A stretch of DNA of 42,856 nt from Actinomycetes bacterium (GTDB taxonomy: Bacteria > Actinomycetota > Acidimicrobiia > Spongiisociales > JAHEDJ01): assembly GCA_024641245.1 (NCBI GenBank), contig JAHEDK010000023.1:1-42856 (forward strand). The letters run 5' to 3'. The notes under the pieces are model-generated. The model was given only the letters and a program-made list of their open reading frames with translations. It was not told the origin of the DNA and made no database searches. This document shows positions 14,667 through 22,092 of the stretch, piece by piece. The position numbers and the translations under genes are program-made. How positions within the stretch are numbered: the stretch's first letter is position 1; every line of letters starts with the position of its first letter.

Positions 14667-14746
14667 CTGGTCGGCTCCACGGGGCTACCGGACGGGAGGA
14701 TGGTGCTCCCCGTCCGCGACGGCTGGTGGTGAGGTGCGCGGCTCAT
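14663..14746 (-). CDS. 27-codon ORF bridging mrpC and mrpD
   Basis: An ATG at 14746 overlaps the mrpC stop (ATGA), and the frame runs 27 codons to a TGA at 14665-14663 that overlaps the mrpD start codon (GTGA at 14666-14663). The peptide begins MSRAPHHQPSRTG and is hydrophilic and basic, with no domain. The exact fit at both ends suggests a translational-coupling bridge that keeps ribosomes moving across the only long gap in the operon. The amino-acid sequence may not matter. It is also possible that this is chance, which would require two independent 4-nt overlaps in one frame. Confidence 0.5.
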   Translation of the reverse strand: MSRAPHHQPSRTGSTILPSGSPVEPTR

Positions 14747-15153
14747 GGGGCTGTGACCTCTTCGTGCATGTCGTTGTCGACGGTGGGCTGCTCGACGGTC
14801 GGTCGTTCCTGGGCGATCCGCCGGTCCTCGAGGTCGTCTTCGACCGCGTCGCTTCCGGTGAGTAACCAGCTGCGTAGGGCGAGTGCCAGCAAAAAAGCGG
14901 TAACCCCGAAGGTGATGACGATGGCGGTGAGGACCATTGCCTGTGGAAGGGGATCGGCCACCCGAGCCGGGTCCACTCCCTCGGCCAGCACGGGCGGGTC
15001 TCCTGCGGCACCCCCGCTGAGGATGATGAGCAGGTTGGCGCCGTGGGAGACGAGACCGAGTCCGATGATCACCCGGGACAGCAGCCGCTGGAGGATCAGA
15101 TAAGTGCCGATCCCGAACAGCAGGGCGGCGACGGCTAGACCGACGACACTCAC
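14743..15153 (-). CDS. mrpC: MrpC subunit (NuoK-like)
   Basis: This 136-aa protein starts at GTG 15153, overlapping the mrpB stop by GTGA. It has three membrane helices with NuoK/MrpC motifs: GIGTYLILQRLLSRVIIGLG, HGANLLII and DPLPQAMVLTAIVITFGVTA, the last strongly conserved in MnhC. A charged C-terminal tail of about 30 residues (VEDDLEDRRIAQERP) extends beyond the usual end. It is a structural and ion-path subunit of the Mrp antiporter membrane complex. Confidence 0.93.
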   Translation of the reverse strand: MSVVGLAVAALLFGIGTYLILQRLLSRVIIGLGLVSHGANLLIILSGGAAGDPPVLAEGVDPARVADPLPQAMVLTAIVITFGVTAFLLALALRSWLLTGSDAVEDDLEDRRIAQERPTVEQPTVDNDMHEEVTAP

Positions 15154-15596
15154 ATGGCCCCCTTTTCGTCGGGGCGGTCTTCGCCGAGGGCGCGCACCAA
15201 TCCCAGTGTCATACCTAGGACCACCAGGTACACACCCACGTCGAAGGCGAGCGTTGAACCCGCCTTGATCTTCCCGATGATTGGGATCGAGATCTCCAAA
15301 TACCCGGATTCGAGGAATCCGAGCCCGGCGAAGAGGGAGCCGAACCCGGTGAGGGCCGCCACCACCAGCCCGGCCCCGAGCAGGGCCGATGAACGGATCG
15401 GCACGATCCGGCGCACCGTCTGGGACCCGCCCGCCGACCAGGCGAGCACCACCGCCACGCCCGCCACCAGCCCACCGGCAAAACCACCTCCCGGTTGGTT
15501 GTGCCCGGCAAACACCAGATACAGCGAGAACACCAGCAGGGGCCCGCCGGCGGCAACGATGCCGTGCTCGAGGATCGGTGATGGGCGCCTGTTCAC
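15150..15596 (-). CDS. mrpB: MrpB subunit of the Mrp antiporter
   Basis: This 148-aa MnhB-family protein has four helices. Signature segments are LVFSLYLVFAGHNQPGGGFA near the N-terminus and FDVGVYLVVLGMTLGLVRAL near the end. It starts at GTG 15596 and shares GTGA with the end of mrpA; its own stop overlaps mrpC. In some systems this domain is fused to the end of MrpA, but here it is separate. It is an accessory membrane subunit required for the complex. Confidence 0.94.
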   Translation of the reverse strand: MNRRPSPILEHGIVAAGGPLLVFSLYLVFAGHNQPGGGFAGGLVAGVAVVLAWSAGGSQTVRRIVPIRSSALLGAGLVVAALTGFGSLFAGLGFLESGYLEISIPIIGKIKAGSTLAFDVGVYLVVLGMTLGLVRALGEDRPDEKGAM

Positions 15597-17890
15597 GTCG
15601 CGTTCTCCTTCCGTCTGATGATCGGGAGAACCAAACCCGCTGCCCCCAGGGTGGCGGCGACCAGCACGGTGATCTCCCCGAGCGTGTCGAAACCGCGAAA
15701 ATCGACCAAGATGACGTTGACGACGTTGGCTCCACCACCCTCGGGTATCGAATCCTGCAGGTACCGATCCGACACGGGAGCATCCATTCGGGCAGCGCCG
15801 GTCAACAACCCACCCCCGAACACGAACACCGCCACCAGCACGGCCACGAGCGCCCGCAATGCCTGGGGCGTCCTCGGTCGGGTGAAGGCAGCGGGCAGAT
15901 GTCGCAGCACCAGGGCGAAGAGGGCGATGATCAGAGTCTCGACAAGCAACAGGGTGAGCGCCAGGTCCGGTCCGCCCAGCAGGGCATAGAGGCCGGCGAT
16001 CCCGTACCCGACACCGCCTAGGAGGATCACAGCTGCGAACCGGCGTCTGGTGAACACAATCGCGACCGCCAGGACCGCCACCAATACTCCCAAGATCAGC
16101 TCCAGAATCTCACCGGTTGGGGGCAGGTCGAAGCCGGCGACACCACCGAGTAGGGACGTGGAGGGGAGCAGTACCGCGACCAGGGTGATGATGGCGACAT
16201 AGGTAGGCAGGGACCCGTTCTGGATCAGGCCGCTCGAACGGTCGGCGAAACGGAGCAGGCCGGCCACGGATCGGCGGAAGGACCCATCGGCGGTGGGGAA
16301 TCGCACGGCGACTAGTCCCACCGCGTCGGTGGCCCGGTCGAGGATCTCCTTGCGCCAAACCAGCAGGGAACCGACGCTGAGCGACACCAGCGACCAGCCG
16401 AGGGCAGGCACCAAACCGGGCCAAACCACCAGCTTGCCGGCGCCCTCCACGCCGTACGCTCCTGCCGTGGCCTGGGCAACCAGGGGTTTGATGAGAGCGG
16501 GGAAGAATCCGAGCACCAGCCCGGTGCCGGCCAGGACCAGCGGTGCCCACAGCAAACTGTTGCGGGGTGTGTGGGCAGTTTGGCCGGCCGGTTCGTGACC
16601 TTCGAGATGCGCGCCGAAGGCACCGAACAGGAACCGGCCGGTGTAGGCCACGGTCAGGATAGAGGCCACCGCTGCCGCCATGATCGGGACCAGACCAGTT
16701 CCGAGCAGGCCATCGAAAGCCGCCTCCTTGGCGACGAAACCGTAGGTGAGGGGCACCGCCGCCATCGAAGCGGCGGCGGCAGCAGCCGACCAGAACACGG
16801 CCGGCATCGATCGTCGCAGACCCGAAAGCCGCCGCAGATCCCGGGTGCCGGCCTCATGGTCGATAGCGCCGACCACCATGAACAGGGCCGCCTTGAAGAG
16901 GGTATGCGCGGCCAGCAGGGCTAGCCCACCGAACAGGAGCTCGGCCGACCCGGCACCGAGCAACAGGAACAGGAATCCAAGCTGGGATACAGTCCCGAAC
17001 GCCAGCATCAGCTTCAGGTCGTTCTGGCGGAGCGCCCGCCATCCTCCGACCACCATTGTCACGAACCCAATGGTCAGCACCGAACCGCGCCACCATCCCG
17101 TCGAAGCCACCGCGGCCGGGGCCAGGCGGCCCACCAGGAAAATGCCGGCCTTGACCATCGTGGCCGAGTGGAGGAAGGCGCTGGCCGGTGTCGGCGCGGC
17201 CATGGCGCCCGGCAGCCAACCATGGAACGGGAACTGGGCCGACTTGGTAGCTGCCCCGATCAGCACCAGCGCCCAAGCGAGCGACACGGTTGGAGAAGCG
17301 GCAGGCGGATTCGCCACAATCTCCGAGATACGCAGACTCCCTGCCTCAGTTCCGAGCAGCACCAGGCCACCGAGCATCGCCAACCCACCTGCGCCGGTCA
17401 CCAGGGCGGCATGCAGAGCGGCCGAGCGCGCCTCCTTGAGGTGATCGAAGTAGCCGATCAACAGGTACGAGGTGATCGTCGTCAACTCCCAGAACACGAA
17501 CACTGCCAGCAGGTTGTCGACGCTGACGAGGCCGACCATCGCCCCGGCGAAGGCGGTCATGGTGCCGGCAAACGCGGCCACCCGTGGATCCGACCCGAAG
17601 TAGCGCACGGCATACAGGAAGATTGCCGTGCCCGCTACCCCCACCACCAACAAGAACAAGAGGGCGTAGGGATCGACACGGAAACTGAGCACCAGATCGA
17701 GACTCGGAACCCACTCCACGATCTCCTCGTATGGCATGCCGTTGAGCACATCTCCCGCCATCGCGACAACCCACCCAAGCACAGCCGCCGGACCCGCCGC
17801 CGCCACCACGAACGCCCATCGACCCATGCGGCGGCGAGCGGCGACCAGGCCGAGCGCCAGCGCGGCGTGTAGCAACAAGAGGTAGGGCAT
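15593..17890 (-). CDS. mrpA: MrpA, large antiporter subunit (NuoL-like)
   Basis: This 765-aa first subunit of the operon has a NuoL-like antiporter module (FWELTTITSYLLIGYFDHLK with the key Glu; SAQFPFHGWLPGAMAAPTPA with the Lys/His path; QNDLKLMLAFGTVSQLGFLF). It continues with MbhD/DUF4040- and NuoJ-like helices and the typical MrpA ending GGGANVVNVILVDFRGFDT. The start ATG at 17890 begins the first helix; an upstream open extension to 18007 overlaps the divergent gene and is hydrophilic. No clear Shine-Dalgarno is present. It exports Na+ or K+ in exchange for protons, supporting pH and salt tolerance. Confidence 0.95.
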   Translation of the reverse strand: MPYLLLLHAALALGLVAARRRMGRWAFVVAAAGPAAVLGWVVAMAGDVLNGMPYEEIVEWVPSLDLVLSFRVDPYALLFLLVVGVAGTAIFLYAVRYFGSDPRVAAFAGTMTAFAGAMVGLVSVDNLLAVFVFWELTTITSYLLIGYFDHLKEARSAALHAALVTGAGGLAMLGGLVLLGTEAGSLRISEIVANPPAASPTVSLAWALVLIGAATKSAQFPFHGWLPGAMAAPTPASAFLHSATMVKAGIFLVGRLAPAAVASTGWWRGSVLTIGFVTMVVGGWRALRQNDLKLMLAFGTVSQLGFLFLLLGAGSAELLFGGLALLAAHTLFKAALFMVVGAIDHEAGTRDLRRLSGLRRSMPAVFWSAAAAAASMAAVPLTYGFVAKEAAFDGLLGTGLVPIMAAAVASILTVAYTGRFLFGAFGAHLEGHEPAGQTAHTPRNSLLWAPLVLAGTGLVLGFFPALIKPLVAQATAGAYGVEGAGKLVVWPGLVPALGWSLVSLSVGSLLVWRKEILDRATDAVGLVAVRFPTADGSFRRSVAGLLRFADRSSGLIQNGSLPTYVAIITLVAVLLPSTSLLGGVAGFDLPPTGEILELILGVLVAVLAVAIVFTRRRFAAVILLGGVGYGIAGLYALLGGPDLALTLLLVETLIIALFALVLRHLPAAFTRPRTPQALRALVAVLVAVFVFGGGLLTGAARMDAPVSDRYLQDSIPEGGGANVVNVILVDFRGFDTLGEITVLVAATLGAAGLVLPIIRRKENAT

Positions 17891-17902
17891 AAGGTGATGA
17901 AG

Positions 17903-17930
17903 TTTACACGAATACAGAGGCGTATATACT
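17903..17930 (+). promoter_or_regulatory. Promoter of the short winged-helix/Ca2+ exchanger pair, between divergent genes
   Basis: TTTACA (17903-17908), a 16-nt spacer and TATACT (17925-17930) fit a plus-strand promoter. An 8-bp palindrome GTATATAC (17922-17929) overlaps the -10 box and could be an operator. The mrpA start (17890) is only 13 nt to the left, so the minus-strand mrp promoter must overlap this site. TAAACT on that strand (17906-17901) is a possible -10 box. Confidence 0.5.
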
Positions 17931-17968
17931 CGGCGAGCTGAATCGACCGGCGACAATGGAGACGGCTG

Positions 17969-18157
17969 GTGAGCAGCTCGTGGACGTTCCTCACCAACAA
18001 CGCCCATGTCCTTTCTGGAATCTTGAAGGAGCCCGACATCGACAGGCGTGACGTTGCGAAGATGAGAGCCCGAAGACCACGGCCGGCTATCGTGGGAATC
18101 CCCGAATCGCTCGTGTCGGAACTACTCAGGTTCCCACCTCGAGAATGGGCCCGATGA
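17969..18157 (+). CDS. Shortened winged-helix regulator homologue, coupled to the Ca2+ exchanger
   Basis: This 62-aa frame starts at GTG 17969. Its first 31 residues (SSWTFLTNNAHVLSGILKEP, then DIDRRDVAKM) closely resemble the start of the intact winged-helix protein at 11674. The recognition helix and wing are missing, replaced by about 30 unrelated residues. It looks like a truncated copy. However, its stop (TGA 18155-18157) overlaps the exchanger start by ATGA and a promoter precedes it, so it is probably translated. It may now act as a leader ORF, or as a dimer-forming decoy of the full regulator. Confidence 0.55.
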   Translation: MSSSWTFLTNNAHVLSGILKEPDIDRRDVAKMRARRPRPAIVGIPESLVSELLRFPPREWAR

Positions 18158-19221
18158 CGGTCCTGTCGCTTCTCGCAGGGATAGCCCTGTTGATCGGAGG
18201 CGCCGAGTTGCTCGTGCGAGGCGCCTCACGGTTGGCCGTCTCATGGGGGATCTCACCACTAGTCGTGGGCCTCACTGTGGTGGCGTTCGGCACGAGCTCC
18301 CCGGAGTTGGCCATCAGCATCGGATCGGTCATCGGGGGCGAAACGGATCTTGCGGTTGGGAATGTGATCGGGTCGAACGTCGCCAACGTACTGCTGATCT
18401 TGGGGCTCGCCGCGATAGTCGCTCCTTTGATCGTTCGGTCGCAGCTCGTGCGGTTCGACGTGCCGGTCATGATCGGAGCATCCCTGCTGGTGCTGCTGCT
18501 CAGCCTGGACGGGGCCATCGGGCGGCTCGACGGTGGGGTCCTGGTCGCGGCACTCGTCACCTATGTGGTGGTACTGATCCGGCGCAGCCGCCGGGAGGCC
18601 CCCGAGGTGTTAGATCAGTTCAAACAGGAATACGGCGCCACTCCGCCGTCACCGGTTCGCAATACCGGCTTGGTGCTTGCCGGTCTGGCTCTCCTGGTGA
18701 TCGGCTCCAACCTGCTGGTCGATTCAGCCGTCGCAGTCGCTGAGCGGGTTGGGGTCAGCGAACTTGTCATCGGTCTCACGCTGGTGGCGGTAGGAACTTC
18801 TCTTCCCGAGATCGCCACCTCGCTTTTGGCGGTCGCACGCGGGGCCCGTGACATCGCCGTTGGAGCCGTGGTTGGGTCGAACATCCTCAATATTCTCGCA
18901 GTACTCGGGATCACCGCCCTCGCCGCCCCCCGGGGTGTTGCGGTAGCCAGGGGAGTGCTCGACTTCGATCTTCCCGTGATGATTGCCGTGGCTGTGGCCT
19001 GTCTTCCTATCTTCTTCACCGGCCACCAAATCACCCGCTCAGAAGGGGCATTGTTTCTCGGCTACTACATCGCCTTCACCGCCTATCTACTCTTGCGAGC
19101 CACCGAACACGACACCCTCGAACCATTCTCCGCCACAATGATTCGATTCGTCGTCCCCTTGACCGTCGTCACTCTTGTTGCGGCGGTTATTCGCGCTGGC
19201 CGAAACCCGGCGCAACCGTGA
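18154..19221 (+). CDS. Calcium/sodium antiporter (CaCA family, YrbG-like)
   Basis: This 355-aa protein has two homologous halves of about five helices. Each carries the alpha-repeat: GLTVVAFGTSSPELAISIGS with GNVIGSNVANVLLILG in the first half, and GLTLVAVGTSLPEIATSLLA with GSNILNILAVLG in the second. The GTS(S/L)PE motifs hold the ion-binding Glu residues. The family exchanges Ca2+ for Na+ or H+ across the cytoplasmic membrane. The ATG at 18154 was preferred over 18145 because it overlaps the upstream stop by ATGA. It lies next to the Mrp operon, which could supply the Na+ gradient it uses. Confidence 0.9.
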   Translation: MTVLSLLAGIALLIGGAELLVRGASRLAVSWGISPLVVGLTVVAFGTSSPELAISIGSVIGGETDLAVGNVIGSNVANVLLILGLAAIVAPLIVRSQLVRFDVPVMIGASLLVLLLSLDGAIGRLDGGVLVAALVTYVVVLIRRSRREAPEVLDQFKQEYGATPPSPVRNTGLVLAGLALLVIGSNLLVDSAVAVAERVGVSELVIGLTLVAVGTSLPEIATSLLAVARGARDIAVGAVVGSNILNILAVLGITALAAPRGVAVARGVLDFDLPVMIAVAVACLPIFFTGHQITRSEGALFLGYYIAFTAYLLLRATEHDTLEPFSATMIRFVVPLTVVTLVAAVIRAGRNPAQP

Positions 19222-19280
19222 CGTCAACGCGGTTCAGCCGCCACGAACCACAACGCATCCGGGTGTCCCGGGAGGCGGGC

Positions 19281-20936
19281 CTAGTGTTCGCCGGCCGGCT
19301 GCTGTGAATCCCCGGACTCACCTCTCCGGTCGACGTTGTCAGTGTCTTCCGGCTCTGTGAAACGTTCCCACCCCGCCGCGACGGCGTCGTCGGCGAGTGC
19401 CTGTCCGGCCTCTTGGTACAAATCCCGGGCCACGTCGACGCCGGCGGTCCGGAGTTCGAAGACTTGGTCGGGGTAGGTGGCGATGGCTGCAATGTGGGCT
19501 TCCGGCAGGAACTCTTTCGCTCGGTCGACGCATTCGAGGTTCGAGCGGTGGTTGTCCATGGCGACCACGATTAGTTCCACGTCGTGCCGGAAACGGAGCC
19601 GTTCCCAGAAATCCCGGTCGAGCGCATCGCCTCGGACAACATTCCGTCCCCCGCGGGCGTGTCGGGCGATGGTGTCTTCGCTGCGGTCGACGCCCACAAC
19701 TATCGCGCCACGGCGGGCGATTATCTCATCGTAGGCGCCGGTCCCGACCCGTCCCATACCGAAGATGATGACTCGGGCGTACCCACCATCGACTACGGAA
19801 TCGTCTGGTAAGGGTGGGTGTCGTTCCAGGCGTGCCAGCCCATCCGACAGAGATCCATACAAGCGGTAGCGGGCGGTGTTGGCGGTGGAGGCCACGGCGA
19901 AGGAGGCCGCCACGGCGAGGGCGATCGCCGACACCCATGCCTGATCAAGTTGCCCGCCGGCGAGACCGGCAGTGGCGACGATCAGCCCGAATTCGCTGTA
20001 GGTGGAAAGGGTCAACGAGGAGTGGAGGGCGGTGCGGGATCTCAGCCGGAATCGGTTGAACATCAAGAAGAACAGGGCCCCTTTGGCCGGTATGAGCATG
20101 AGCATCAATGCCGCAACGGCGTACGAGCCAAGCGGAGGTGTTCCGGCCAACCCGATCGAGAGGAAGAACCCGACCAGGAAGAGGTCCTTGAAGTCCAACA
20201 ACCGGTCGGCCATCTCACCCGCTCGAGGATGCGACGAAACCGCAATCCCGACCACCAGAGCACCGAGCTCCGGTTTCAGGCCAACCAGGCCGAATCCTCC
20301 CGCACCGACCCCCAAGGCGAGGGCGAAACCAAGCAGGACGAGAAGCTCGCCATGTCCGCTCCTTGACAGAAGCCATCCAGCCACCGGTCGCAGTGCCACA
20401 ATCAGCAGCACCATGGGGAGCGCCCACAATGTCGGCAGCTCTCCCGTCGAAAGCGCCAGAAACGTGACTGCGAACACGTCCTGCACGATCAGCACCCCCA
20501 CGGCCACCCGTCCCGAAAGAGACCCCGACTCGTTCATCTCCTCGAGGGTCTTGACCGCAAAGACGGTGCTCGAGAAAGAGAACGCAAAGCCCACCAACGC
20601 GAGTTGCCCAATGTCGAGGTTCGAAGCCATCGGGACACCCAGCACGCCCATCACGAGTATTGCAACCGCCACCAGGGCCGTGGAGGCTGCGACGTGGATG
20701 GTGGCTGTTCCCCACACCTCCGGGCGAGCCAGGGTACGGATCTTCAGCTTGAGCCCGATCCCGAACAGCAGCAACTGCACCCCGAGGTCCGAAATGGTCT
20801 CGATCGCCTCGCTCGTCTCGAACCCGCCGGCGTGAAGCACGAAACCGGCGGCCAGGTACCCCACGAGGGCCGGGAGCCGTATACGGGTGGCGGCGAATCC
20901 GAAACCGAAGGCTGTAACCAGCAGCACGAGGTCCAT
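19281..20936 (-). CDS. Kef-type monovalent cation:proton antiporter (CPA2) with RCK domain
   Basis: This 551-aa protein has about 12 membrane helices of the Na+/H+ exchanger fold (LPALVGYLAAGFVLHAGGFE; SDLGVQLLLFGIGLKLKIRT; AFSFSSTVFAVKTLEE). It then has a cytosolic TrkA-N/RCK domain with the dinucleotide loop IIFGMGRVGTGAYDEI and a DALDRDFWERL segment. The C-terminal TrkA-C is absent. Such proteins export K+ (or Na+) in exchange for H+ under NAD(H) or stress control. The ATG at 20936 begins the first helix; longer frames add unrelated residues. It converges on the Ca2+/Na+ exchanger, with about 60 nt between stops. Confidence 0.9.
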   Translation of the reverse strand: MDLVLLVTAFGFGFAATRIRLPALVGYLAAGFVLHAGGFETSEAIETISDLGVQLLLFGIGLKLKIRTLARPEVWGTATIHVAASTALVAVAILVMGVLGVPMASNLDIGQLALVGFAFSFSSTVFAVKTLEEMNESGSLSGRVAVGVLIVQDVFAVTFLALSTGELPTLWALPMVLLIVALRPVAGWLLSRSGHGELLVLLGFALALGVGAGGFGLVGLKPELGALVVGIAVSSHPRAGEMADRLLDFKDLFLVGFFLSIGLAGTPPLGSYAVAALMLMLIPAKGALFFLMFNRFRLRSRTALHSSLTLSTYSEFGLIVATAGLAGGQLDQAWVSAIALAVAASFAVASTANTARYRLYGSLSDGLARLERHPPLPDDSVVDGGYARVIIFGMGRVGTGAYDEIIARRGAIVVGVDRSEDTIARHARGGRNVVRGDALDRDFWERLRFRHDVELIVVAMDNHRSNLECVDRAKEFLPEAHIAAIATYPDQVFELRTAGVDVARDLYQEAGQALADDAVAAGWERFTEPEDTDNVDRRGESGDSQQPAGEH

Positions 20937-21245
20937 TCGAAGCGAGCATAGATGCCTCGACCAAACCAAGTACTGGATCCGCTGTGTTGCCCATAACTGC
21001 ACGAGTCCGGTGCAGGCGATCATCTCTGTAACCACAGTCTCCCGACCGGTGCTTGTCGACGAGGCGTTGGTGGTGTTCTTCGCGCTCGGCAGTTGGATTT
21101 GCCACACGCGGTCGTTGGCCCGGTGGTGATTCTTGGCGCAGCCGGAGGCGGTCCGTTCGATCCGAGTAGCGCCCACTACCCGAAACCCCTGGTAGTAGGA
21201 GGCTTCTGCGCTTCAGCGGACCTGATCTCGGCCGCCCCAGTCCCG
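20937..21245. other. Interval with decayed tRNA fragment copy 3
   Basis: About 310 bases upstream of the Kef-type gene and downstream of the methyltransferase gene. The promoter of the Kef-type gene must lie here, but no clear box pair is seen. The only recognisable element is the third tRNA-Val fragment at 21151-21178 and its trailing CGAAACCCCTGGT (about 21181-21193), also present after copy 1. Confidence 0.5.
21151..21178 (+). pseudogene. Decayed tRNA-Val 3'-end fragment, copy 3
   Basis: TTCGATC (the T-loop), a two-base-altered T-stem (GTCCG, CGAGT), then AGCGCCC, A and CTA in place of CCA. The following CGAAACCCCTGGT repeats what follows copy 1 (with one A fewer). The loss of pairing and of CCA shows it is not functional. 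It lies about 15 kb from copy 2, and the segment between them contains the iron-sulfur fusion, sigma factor and all three cation antiporters. Confidence 0.6.
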
Positions 21246-21878
21246 TCAGCCTCGACCCACAATCACCGCTTCGTCGGCCCCACCGACCCGATGCTTCGTC
21301 CAATCGACGTCGGCGAAGCCGGCTTTGCGCATCATGGAGGTGATTCGGTGGATCCCGGCCGCGTCGACCCCCCACGGCTTCCCGGGATCGATCCGCTCTA
21401 CGACGAGAAACCGGCCTCCGGAGCCGAGGACACGGTGAGCTTCGGATATACCGGCTTCCTCGTCCCCCCAGTGGTGCATGGAGTGGATAGTCCAAACGGC
21501 CGTGAACAAGTCGTCCTCGAAGGGGAGGTGATGGGCGGGAGCCTGGACATAGCGTACGTTCGGTATACGGCGCGAGCGGCGGTGGGCCAGATGAAGCATC
21601 CGGCCGGACGGATCGGCACCCACAGCCTCCTCCACGAGCGGAGCGGCGCCTCGCACTGCGGCACCCGGCCCACATCCGATGTCCAGCACTCGATCACCTG
21701 ATGTGAGCGCAGCCAACTCGACAACGAGCAGGTTCGAAGCCGGTTTGCGATGGAGGATCGGGTATAGCCACGACATCAGGCCCCGCCAGATAGGTGGGCC
21801 ATGGTCGTGGCCGCCATGCCCGTGACCATGATCATGGGGGCCGACATGAGAGCTGTGGTGGTCTCCGTGATCGTTCAT
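21246..21878 (-). CDS. Class I SAM-dependent methyltransferase with His-rich N-terminus
   Basis: This 210-aa protein has motif I VLDIGCGPG at 64-72, an acidic VGADPSGRM motif II, FTAVWTIHSMHHW in the motif IV area, and EAHRVLGSGGRFLVVERI after it, as in Methyltransf_11 proteins. The first 27 residues hold ten histidines (HDHGHGHGGHDHG region), a metal-binding-like tail seen in nickel/zinc/cobalt-handling proteins. No arsenic-methyltransferase cysteines are seen. The ATG at 21878 is assumed; a GTG at 21911 could add 11 residues. No Shine-Dalgarno is clear. The substrate is unknown. The His tail suggests a metal link, which is inference. Confidence 0.82.
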   Translation of the reverse strand: MNDHGDHHSSHVGPHDHGHGHGGHDHGPPIWRGLMSWLYPILHRKPASNLLVVELAALTSGDRVLDIGCGPGAAVRGAAPLVEEAVGADPSGRMLHLAHRRSRRIPNVRYVQAPAHHLPFEDDLFTAVWTIHSMHHWGDEEAGISEAHRVLGSGGRFLVVERIDPGKPWGVDAAGIHRITSMMRKAGFADVDWTKHRVGGADEAVIVGRG

Positions 21879-22092
21879 CCGCGTGGTCCAATCGGCGGCC
21901 GACAGACACACGATACAAGTTCATCGACCGGCTCAGTCTGGATGCCGCGGTGGGGCGTAGGCCAATTTGCTCTGGTGACCTGATCTCGGATCGGAGAGAA
22001 TGGCGGAGGGGTTTCCCCGGTAACGGACATGTATGGGTGTTCGGCTTTACGAGGGTCGCCCACGGAGGAGCCAAGCCCCCGGTTTTGATGAG

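Noticed and set aside
20215..21675. 486-aa reverse frame across the Kef-type and methyltransferase genes
   Set aside because: It is out of frame with both real genes and is Arg/Gly-rich with no recognisable domain.
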